Source: Pseudomonadota bacterium
GTDB taxonomy: Bacteria > Pseudomonadota > Gammaproteobacteria > Burkholderiales > Thiobacillaceae
Direction of reading: 5' to 3'
DNA: 5,535 nucleotides
Assembly: GCA_021821425.1 (NCBI GenBank)
Contig: JAKACL010000196.1
Span: forward strand, 1 to 5,535
A model generated the notes under the pieces. That model ran no database searches. It saw only the letters and a program-made list of their open reading frames with translations, and was not told the origin of the DNA. This document shows, piece after piece, positions 1 to 3,982 of this stretch; position 1 is the stretch's first letter; each line of letters starts with the position of its first letter. The translations under genes and the position numbers were made by a program.

Positions 1-1
1 C

Positions 2-943
2 CCGTCCGCCGTGCGCATGATCATGGTCGACCCCAAGATGCTGGAGCTGTCGATCTACGAAGGCATTCCGCATCTGCTGGCGCCGGTGGTCACCGACATG
101 AAGCAGGCCGCCAGCGCGCTCAACTGGTGCGTGGCCGAAATGGAGCGGCGCTACAAGCTGCTGTCGGCGGTCGGCGTGCGCAACCTCGCCAGCTACAACC
201 AGAAGGTGCGCGACGCCAAGAAAGCCGGCACGCCGCTGACCCATCCGTTCAGCCTGACGCCGGACAACCCCGAACCGCTGGAAACGATGCCGATGATCGT
301 GGTGATGATCGACGAGCTCGCCGACCTGATGATGGTGGTCGGCAAGAAGGTCGAGGAACTGATCGCGCGGCTGGCGCAAAAAGCGCGCGCGGCCGGCATC
401 CACCTGATCCTGGCGACGCAGCGGCCATCGGTCGACGTCATCACCGGCCTGATCAAGGCCAACATCCCGACCCGCATCGCGTTCCAGGTCTCCAGCAAGA
501 TCGACTCGCGCACGATTCTCGACCAGATGGGCGCCGAGGCGCTGCTGGGGCAGGGCGACATGCTCTACCTGCCGCCCGGCACCGGGCTGCCGCAGCGGGT
601 GCATGGCGCCTTCGTGTCGGATGCCGAAGTCCACCGCGTCGTCGATTACCTGAAGGCGCTGGGCGAACCCGACTACATTGAAGGCGTGCTCGAATCGCCG
701 GAAGAGGCAGGCGAGGGCGGCAACGAATTCGGCGAGGCGGCGGAAGCCGACCCGCTGTACGACCAGGCCGTCGCCTACGTGCTGAAGTCGCGCCGCGCGT
801 CGATCTCGTCGGTGCAGCGCCAGCTGCGCATCGGCTACAACCGTGCTGCCCGCATGATCGAGGACATGGAGCGCGCAGGACTCGTGTCGTCGATGCAGTC
901 GAACGGTAACCGTGATGTATTGGCGCCCGGAGGAGACGCATGA
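2..943 (+). CDS. ftsK: DNA translocase FtsK, C-terminal part (5' end outside window)
   Basis: FtsK is the septum-anchored hexameric ATPase that pumps DNA and aids chromosome dimer resolution at division. The frame is open from base 2, so 313 C-terminal residues are visible; the membrane domain, linker and Walker A lie upstream of the window. The visible part opens in the RecA-like motor core (VDPKMLELS, then YEGIPHL). It continues through the Walker B strand ([13 protein letters not shown], about bases 296-334), the [18 protein letters not shown] helix and [20 protein letters not shown] short acidic linker leads to the C-terminal gamma winged-helix domain (about 749-940), which carries [12 protein letters not shown], the KOPS-reading helix region. 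The end matches the normal FtsK end (GNRDVLAP). The stop codon overlaps the ispD start by 4 bases (ATGA). A SpoIIIE-type paralogue is formally possible, but the gamma domain is the classical proteobacterial one. No frameshift is seen. Confidence 0.97.
   Translation, partial: PSAVRMIMVDPKMLELSIYEGIPHLLAPVVTDMKQAASALNWCVAEMERRYKLLSAVGVRNLASYNQKVRDAKKAGTPLTHPFSLTPDNPEPLETMPMIVVMIDELADLMMVVGKKVEELIARLAQKARAAGIHLILATQRPSVDVITGLIKANIPTRIAFQVSSKIDSRTILDQMGAEALLGQGDMLYLPPGTGLPQRVHGAFVSDAEVHRVVDYLKALGEPDYIEGVLESPEEAGEGGNEFGEAAEADPLYDQAVAYVLKSRRASISSVQRQLRIGYNRAARMIEDMERAGLVSSMQSNGNRDVLAPGGDA
929..935 (+). promoter_or_regulatory. Ribosome binding site of ispD
   Basis: GGAGGAG lies inside the last codons of ftsK, four bases before the ATG at 940. 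It is a near-consensus Shine-Dalgarno. It fixes the ispD start at the ATG that overlaps the ftsK stop codon and lets ispD be translated both by re-initiation and by fresh ribosome entry. Confidence 0.8.
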
Positions 944-1641
944 ATTTTTACGCGCTGATTCCCGCGGCCGGCTCGGGCTCACGCATGGGCGGGAGCATCG
1001 AAAAGCAGTACATGCCGCTCAATGCGGTGCCCATGATTGCGCACGCGATGATGGTGCTGGCGCGCGAGCCCCGCCTCACCAAGATTTTTGTCGTGCTGTC
1101 GCCCACCGACAAACGCTGGAACAACTACGCGTGGCAGGGCTGGGAAGAGCGCATCGAGGTGCTGCGCTGCGGCGGCGCCACCCGTGCCGAAACCGTGTTG
1201 AACGGCCTCGACGCCATCTCGAAAATCTGCGAGCCGGACGATTGGGTGCTGGTGCACGATGCCGCGCGTCCTTGTCTGCCGGACGAAATGCTGAGCAAGC
1301 TGCTGGATGAAGTGGCGGATGACCCGGTCGGCGGACTGCTCGCCGTGCCGGTGGCCGACACGCTCAAGCGTGCCGCTGCGGACACGATCTCCGGGCCGCG
1401 GGCCGAGGCCACCGTGCCGCGCGCCGGCCTGTGGCAGGCGCAAACCCCGCAGATGTTCCGCCATGGCAAGCTGACTGAAGCGCTGCGCGTCGCCAGCAGC
1501 GACATGACCGACGAGGCCTCGGCGATTGAACAAATAGGCTTGCAGCCGCGGTTGGTCGAGTCCGACAGCCGCAACCTCAAGGTCACCTACCCGCAGGACC
1601 TGGAACTGGCGAGCCTGATTCTGGGGAAACTCAATGAGTGA
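940..1641 (+). CDS. ispD: 2-C-methyl-D-erythritol 4-phosphate cytidylyltransferase (IspD)
   Basis: IspD is a cytosolic enzyme that joins CTP and 2-C-methyl-D-erythritol 4-phosphate to give CDP-ME and pyrophosphate, the third step of the MEP isoprenoid pathway. The protein has 233 residues, the usual length (E. coli 236). The N-terminal nucleotide-binding loop reads [10 protein letters not shown] (8-17), with the catalytic Arg15 and Lys22 of the EKQY motif in the expected spacing. VHDAARP (105-111) carries the metal-ligand Asp107. VPVADTLK (136-143), [13 protein letters not shown] (161-173, Arg161), TDEASAIE (190-197) and [11 protein letters not shown] (211-221, Lys214) complete the family signature; Arg161 and Lys214 match the substrate-contacting residues of E. 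coli IspD. The gene starts within the ftsK stop and ends 8 bases inside ispF, so it is probably coupled to both. All key residues are intact. Confidence 0.97.
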   Translation: MNFYALIPAAGSGSRMGGSIEKQYMPLNAVPMIAHAMMVLAREPRLTKIFVVLSPTDKRWNNYAWQGWEERIEVLRCGGATRAETVLNGLDAISKICEPDDWVLVHDAARPCLPDEMLSKLLDEVADDPVGGLLAVPVADTLKRAAADTISGPRAEATVPRAGLWQAQTPQMFRHGKLTEALRVASSDMTDEASAIEQIGLQPRLVESDSRNLKVTYPQDLELASLILGKLNE

Positions 1642-2116
1642 CATTCGCGTCGGCCACGGCTTCGACGTCCACGCCTTCGCCGAAAACCGCAGGCTCATCC
1701 TCGGCGGCGTCGACATTCCCTACGAGCGAGGCCTTGCCGGCCACTCCGACGCCGACGTGCTGCTGCACGCCATCTGCGACGCCTTGCTGGGCGCGGCCGG
1801 GCTGGGCGACATCGGCCGCCACTTCCCCGACACCGACAAGGCCTACGCTGGCATCGATAGCCGCATCCTCCTGCGCCGCGTTGCAGAGCAGTTGAAAGAA
1901 CGCGCCTGGCAGGTCGGCAACGTCGACGCCACGATCATCGCCCAGGCGCCCAAGATGGCGCCGCACATCGCGCGCATGGCCGCGCACATCGCCGACGATC
2001 TCGGCGTCAGTCTCGACCGCGTCAACGTCAAGGCCACCACCACCGAAAAACTCGGCTTCACCGGGCGCGGCGAAGGCATCGCCGCCGAAGCGGTGTGCCT
2101 GATCGTGCGTGGCTGA
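1634..2116 (+). CDS. ispF: 2-C-methyl-D-erythritol 2,4-cyclodiphosphate synthase (IspF)
   Basis: IspF is a homotrimeric zinc enzyme that cyclises CDP-ME 2-phosphate to ME-2,4-cyclodiphosphate with release of CMP, two steps after IspD in the MEP pathway. The 160-residue length is normal. GHGFDVHAF (7-15) supplies metal ligands Asp11 and His13, and [10 protein letters not shown] (37-46) supplies the third ligand His45. FPDTD (64-68), [13 protein letters not shown] (96-108) and the CDP-binding signature [17 protein letters not shown] (133-149) are all present. The ATG at 1634 overlaps the ispD end by 8 bases and has a weak GGGGAA Shine-Dalgarno at 1623-1628. The order ispD-ispF is the common bacterial one, in some species as a fused protein; here they are separate genes. 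The 3' end overlaps the thpR start by 8 bases. Confidence 0.98.
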   Translation: MSDIRVGHGFDVHAFAENRRLILGGVDIPYERGLAGHSDADVLLHAICDALLGAAGLGDIGRHFPDTDKAYAGIDSRILLRRVAEQLKERAWQVGNVDATIIAQAPKMAPHIARMAAHIADDLGVSLDRVNVKATTTEKLGFTGRGEGIAAEAVCLIVRG

Positions 2117-2681
2117 ACCCGGCCCTGCAGAAACCGACCGGGCCGAATCCAGCCCGGAAAAACCTGACACGCTGCGCCTGTTCTTCGCCCTGTGGCCCGA
2201 CGACGCCACCCGCGATGCGCTGAACCGCACCGGCAAGTGGTTGCACCAGCACTGGGGCGGACGCCGCATGCGCGCCGACACCCTGCACATCACCCTGGCC
2301 TTTCTTGGCAGCACAGCGGTCGATCAACTGGATGTCCTGGCCGCCTGTGCCGACAGCGTCCATACCGAGCCCTACGAACTTGTCCTCGATCAGGCTGGCT
2401 ACTGGCGGCACAACCGCATCGGCTGGCTGGGCGCGAGCCGGACGCCGCCGCAGCACCTCGACCTGGTTGGTGCGCTGAACGCCGCCTTGCAGGGCGCCGG
2501 CTTTGCCGTCGATGCGCGCCCGCACGTGCCGCACGTCACCCTGCTGCGCAATTCAGCTGGCGGCGAAGCGCCGGACTGCACGCCGGTACGCTGGCCGATC
2601 AGCGAGTTCGTGCTGGTGATCTCGCGCACCGAGGCTGATGGTGCGCATTACGAAGTGATTCGGCGCTGGCTACTGGTGTGA
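2109..2681 (+). CDS. thpR: RNA 2',3'-cyclic phosphodiesterase (ThpR / LigT family)
   Basis: This belongs to the 2H phosphoesterase superfamily. Bacterial LigT/ThpR proteins hydrolyse 2',3'-cyclic phosphate RNA ends to 2'-phosphates and show weak 2'-5' RNA ligase activity in vitro; the cellular role is unclear. The protein has 190 residues. The two diagnostic HxTx motifs are HITL (60-63) and HVTL (142-145), each within a hydrophobic strand ([18 protein letters not shown]). LRLFFALWP (22-30) is the usual family N-terminus, so the first 20 or so Pro/Glu-rich residues are a non-conserved extension. I chose the GTG at 2109 because no other likely start precedes the conserved core and it overlaps the ispF stop by 8 bases. 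No convincing Shine-Dalgarno is visible, so translation probably depends on ispF. Its presence behind ispF looks like operon hitch-hiking rather than a pathway link. Confidence 0.92.
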   Translation: MAEPGPAETDRAESSPEKPDTLRLFFALWPDDATRDALNRTGKWLHQHWGGRRMRADTLHITLAFLGSTAVDQLDVLAACADSVHTEPYELVLDQAGYWRHNRIGWLGASRTPPQHLDLVGALNAALQGAGFAVDARPHVPHVTLLRNSAGGEAPDCTPVRWPISEFVLVISRTEADGAHYEVIRRWLLV

Positions 2682-2703
2682 CAAGCCAAACCGATACCGA
2701 TCG

Positions 2704-2720
2704 AGGACAAATGGGGTCCT
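2704..2720. repeat. Small inverted repeat at the left edge of the transposase remnant
   Basis: AGGAC and GTCCT form a perfect 5-bp stem around the 7-base loop AAATGGG. The AAATGGGGTC core resembles the half-palindromic motifs often found flanking REP-associated transposase genes, and transposase coding sequence resumes about 4 bases later. No T-run follows, so it is not an intrinsic terminator. A chance hairpin remains possible. A tandem 6-base duplication, ACCGAT twice, lies just upstream at 2690-2701. Confidence 0.35.
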
Positions 2721-2991
2721 GCTGTGGTGGACAGCGAGCAGTACCTGCTGACACTGTTGCGCTACATCGAGCTGAATCCGGTGCGGGCGGGCATGGTGGC
2801 GCCAGAGCGCCTACCGGCAATTGTTCCGGGCGGCGGTTTCGAACGACGCTTTGCAGGCAATTCGGGATTGCACGCACAAGGGCTGGGCGCTGGGCGGCGA
2901 GCGGTTCAGGGAAGAGATCGAGCGGCTGACGCAACGCCGTACCGCATCGAAGGGGGTGGAGCGGCCGCGGAAGTACGCCGGCGCATGCTGA
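2715..2991 (+). pseudogene. REP-associated tyrosine transposase (RAYT, Y1/HUH family) remnant
   Basis: This is a broken relative of the single-strand DNA transposases that mobilise REP elements. The first piece (frame of 2724, to about 2800) reads VDSEQYLLTLLRYIELNPVRAGMVA, a hallmark RAYT stretch in which the Tyr before IELNP is probably the catalytic one. The second piece, one frame over (about 2803-2991), reads QSAYRQLFRAAVS, then CTHKGWALGGERFREEIERL and ends RPRKYAGAC-stop, the usual RAYT C-terminus. Intact family members have some 35-45 residues between these blocks, with a tryptophan-containing YPWSS-like motif. That segment is missing here, so a frame-changing internal deletion near 2797-2805 fits better than a simple frameshift. 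The whole N-terminal half, including the HUH motif, is also absent. The remnant cannot encode an active enzyme. An alternative ORF reading straight through to 3017 is nonsense beyond the junction. Confidence 0.82.
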
Positions 2992-3013
2992 ATCCCTTGC
3001 ATCTGCAACTACA

Positions 3014-3277
3014 GTGAGCAAGACCAAGGTGCTGACCGCGCACGTACCGCTTCCGCTGGCCGAGAAGGTGGATCAACTGGCCGCGAAGCTTGAGCGGTCG
3101 CGCGGCTGGATTGTCAAGCAAGCGTTGACGGCTTGGGTGGCTCAGGAAGAAGAGCGCAACCGTTTGACCCGCGAGGCACTGGCCAATGTGGATGCAGGCC
3201 GCGTCATCGATCACCAGGCGGTTCAGGCGTGGGCTGAGAGTCTCGGTACGAGCAAGCCATTGCCCGTTCCGCGCTGA
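3014..3277 (+). CDS. Ribbon-helix-helix antitoxin, CopG/ParD-like
   Basis: This 87-residue protein probably is the DNA-binding antitoxin of a ParE-type toxin-antitoxin pair. Residues about 4-45 form the ribbon-helix-helix: strand VLTAHVPL, helix PLAEKVDQLAAKLERS, and helix RGWIVKQALTAWVAQEE. The charged C-terminal half, with ANVDAGRVIDHQAVQAWAESL, is the part expected to wrap around the toxin. I chose the GTG at 3014 because the strand begins immediately after it and no upstream in-frame start fits. No Shine-Dalgarno or promoter is evident in front, possibly because the transposase remnant was inserted or rearranged directly upstream (its stop is 22 bases away). The stop codon overlaps the toxin ATG (TGATG), the classical coupling of such pairs. 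Such antitoxins usually repress their own operon. The reading frame is intact, unlike its partner. The RHH fold call is firm; the family name is by sequence resemblance. Confidence 0.85.
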   Translation: MSKTKVLTAHVPLPLAEKVDQLAAKLERSRGWIVKQALTAWVAQEEERNRLTREALANVDAGRVIDHQAVQAWAESLGTSKPLPVPR

Positions 3278-3550
3278 TGGAGCTGAAGTGGACTGGCAAG
3301 GCGCTCTCCGATCTGGCGGCTGTATGCGTTTTTGGCGCCGGTGAACAGGGATGCGGCCGCGCGCACCGTGCAGTCGCTCACCGTTGCGCCGGCCAGCCTG
3401 ATTGCCAATCCGCGCATAGGCGAGAAGCTCGAAGAATTCGAACCGCGCGAGGTGCGCCGGATTCCGGTAGGGCATTACGAGATGCGCTATGAAATCCGGT
3501 CATCCACGATCTATGTGCTGCGGCTGTGGCATACCAGGGAGGATCGCTAG
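3277..3550 (+). pseudogene. ParE/RelE-superfamily toxin, frameshifted
   Basis: The partner of the preceding antitoxin. The start frame gives MELKWTGKALSDLA (3277-3318) and then turns into unrelated sequence, ending at 3492. The frame one base further on gives RLYAFLAPVNRDAAARTVQ from 3317, then NPRIGEKLEEFEPREV and RRIPVGHYEMRYEI, and ends STIYVLRLWHTREDR at the TAG (3548-3550). Joining the two gives a colinear 91-residue protein typical of ParE (Arg-rich EVRRI and YEMRYEI strands, hydrophobic YVLRLWHTRED end). The overlap of GCG (3316-3318) with CGG (3317-3319) shows that loss of two bases from a GCGCGG-like sequence explains the shift. ParE toxins usually poison DNA gyrase; this copy should be inactive unless the shift is a sequencing error or is bypassed. 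The ATG overlaps the antitoxin stop by one base. Confidence 0.85.
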
Positions 3551-3653
3551 CAACGGATGAAATCCAGGCCGGGATGCTCCAATGATGTTGGTTCCTCCCC
3601 GATTGGTGCACGCTCATTAGCAAGTTGTTTTGCGGCGTGGGCTGATTTGCATG

Positions 3654-3687
3654 AAAAAAAGCCGCGCCGACTCGACAGCGGCGTGGC
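3654..3687 (-). terminator. Intrinsic terminator-like hairpin on the minus strand
   Basis: GCCGCGCCG (3661-3669) pairs with CGGCGTGGC (3679-3687) in a 9-bp stem with one G-U pair and a 9-base loop. Seven A residues (3654-3660) precede it, so on the minus strand a GC-rich stem is followed by seven Ts, the form of a rho-independent terminator. On the plus strand it is followed only by CTTTCGG, a poor terminator. No minus-strand gene is seen nearby, so it may block antisense transcription from the tRNA-Val/thrS side, or act weakly in both directions. Confidence 0.5.
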
Positions 3688-3708
3688 CTTTCGGTTATGA
3701 TGCGCCCC
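3672..3708 (+). promoter_or_regulatory. Sigma70-type promoter of tRNA-Val with GC-rich discriminator
   Basis: TCGACA (3672-3677) matches the -35 consensus TTGACA at five of six bases. After an 18-base spacer, TATGAT (3696-3701) matches the -10 consensus TATAAT at five of six. It is followed by GCGCCCC (3702-3708), which resembles the GCGCC discriminator of stringently controlled rRNA and tRNA promoters. Transcription would start near 3708-3710, a few bases before the mature tRNA 5' end at 3714. The -35 box lies in the loop of the hairpin at 3661-3687. Growth-rate or ppGpp control is inferred from the discriminator only. Confidence 0.75.
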
Positions 3709-3713
3709 GCATT

Positions 3714-3790
3714 AGGCGCGTAGCTCAGCTGGTTAGAGCACCACCTTGACATGGTGGGGGTCGTTGGTTCGAGTCCAATCGCGCCTACCA
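3714..3790 (+). tRNA. tRNA-Val (anticodon GAC), CCA encoded
   Basis: The 77-base cloverleaf is complete. The acceptor arm AGGCGCG pairs with CGCGCCT (3780-3786), followed by discriminator A and an encoded CCA (3788-3790). The D-arm region reads TAGCTCAGCTGGTTAGAGCA. The anticodon stem CCACC/GGTGG (3741-3745 with 3753-3757) encloses the loop TTGACAT with anticodon GAC at 3748-3750, which reads valine codons GUC and GUU. The variable loop is five bases and the T-arm GTTGG/CCAAT holds TTCGAGT. It has its own promoter upstream. The next terminator-like structure is almost 150 bases downstream, just before thrS, so the tRNA may be processed from a transcript that also carries the thrS leader. Confidence 0.97.
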
Positions 3791-3838
3791 ATATTTACAG
3801 GGCCGGGATGGCCGGTTTCAAAGGGGCGGAATGCCCAC

Positions 3839-3843
3839 GGAGG
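3839..3843 (+). promoter_or_regulatory. Ribosome binding site of the leader ORF
   Basis: GGAGG, within ACGGAGGT, lies seven bases before the ATG at 3851. This is consensus strength and spacing, better than the site in front of thrS itself. It is the main reason for taking the 11-codon ORF seriously. Confidence 0.55.
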
Positions 3844-3850
3844 TTGCAAA

Positions 3851-3886
3851 ATGTCACCGCGAACTCGCAAGGATGTCACTGGTTAA
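3851..3886 (+). CDS. Candidate 11-residue leader peptide upstream of thrS
   Basis: The ORF reads MSPRTRKDVTG followed by TAA. It is preceded by a consensus Shine-Dalgarno at ideal spacing and ends 51 bases before the terminator stem. Two of eleven codons are threonine, both ACT, a codon that should be uncommon in a genome this GC-rich. Leader peptides that control synthetase genes are known elsewhere (pheM before pheST in E. coli), but I know of no established one for thrS in this group. Two Thr codons is a thin signal compared with classical amino-acid leaders, so this could be a chance ORF. Confidence 0.4.
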   Translation: MSPRTRKDVTG

Positions 3887-3937
3887 GCCCCGGCGCATCG
3901 CTGTTCGCAGATTTTCTGCATCTTCTTGTAGTATCCG

Positions 3938-3964
3938 AAAGCGCGGCCGGTCCGCGCTTTTTTT
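3938..3964 (+). terminator. Strong intrinsic terminator between tRNA-Val and thrS
   Basis: AAAGCGCGG (3938-3946) pairs perfectly with CCGCGCTTT (3952-3960) around a 5-base loop CCGGT, and the T-tract runs from 3958 to 3964 (seven Ts). It is a textbook rho-independent terminator. It ends only 18 bases before the thrS start codon and 6 before its Shine-Dalgarno. It either ends the tRNA-Val transcript, with thrS started from another promoter, or acts as an attenuator within a tRNA-Val/thrS transcript. Confidence 0.85.
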
Positions 3965-3970
3965 CATTCT

Positions 3971-3974
3971 GGAG
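3971..3974 (+). promoter_or_regulatory. Ribosome binding site of thrS
   Basis: GGAG lies eight bases before the ATG at 3983, just after the terminator T-tract. It supports this ATG as the start, which also matches the normal ThrRS N-terminus. Confidence 0.7.
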
Positions 3975-3982
3975 TTGGGTTC

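Larger units (their letters stand above)
3551..3713. other. Intergenic region between the toxin remnant and tRNA-Val
   Basis: No coding sequence is supported in these 163 bases. The left part (3551-3630) shows nothing recognisable. The 9-base word GCGGCGTGG occurs twice, at 3632-3640 and 3678-3686. Both copies can pair with the GCCGCGCCG arm at 3661-3669, giving two mutually exclusive hairpins. The right part contains the minus-strand terminator-like hairpin and the tRNA promoter. Confidence 0.6.
3791..3982 (+). promoter_or_regulatory. thrS 5' leader (candidate attenuator region)
   Basis: These 192 bases between tRNA-Val and thrS contain, in order: a direct repeat GGCCGG (3801-3806 and 3810-3815); a small stem GGGC/GCCC near 3824-3836; a strong Shine-Dalgarno with an 11-codon ORF (3851-3886); a small hairpin GCAGA-TTT-TCTGC (3907-3919); and a strong intrinsic terminator (3938-3964). 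CCGCG inside the short ORF (3857-3861) is complementary to CGCGG in the terminator's 5' arm (3942-3946), a possible but short antiterminator pairing. I see no clearly convincing separate thrS promoter; TAGTAT at 3929-3934 is a weak -10-like match without a good -35. Regulation is an inference from layout. Confidence 0.45.

Noticed and set aside
127..681. 184-codon plus-strand open frame inside ftsK
   Set aside because: Arg/Ala/Gly-rich out-of-frame shadow of the FtsK motor domain.
979..1716. 245-codon minus-strand open frame opposite ispD
   Set aside because: Shadow of ispD; no start context or recognisable protein motif.
1631..2314. 227-codon minus-strand open frame opposite ispF and thpR
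   Set aside because: It spans two real overlapping plus-strand genes and shows Gly/Val/Asp-rich low-complexity shadow composition.
2682..3013. CRISPR array or attachment site
   Set aside because: No regularly spaced repeats, and the tRNA 3' end is not duplicated elsewhere that I can see in the window.
3872..3899. CTGGTTAA in the leader resembling a tRNA-Thr anticodon loop (ThrRS operator mimic)
   Set aside because: Flanking bases pair only weakly (GATG/CATC with poor inner pairing), so no anticodon-arm-like stem is formed.
3904..3934. Possible thrS promoter TTCGCA ... TAGTAT
   Set aside because: The -35 match is poor, the spacer is 19 bases, and a start near 3941 would fall inside the terminator stem.
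3791..3982. T-box riboswitch
   Set aside because: No recognisable T-box sequence or specifier stem; T-boxes are also not expected in betaproteobacteria.
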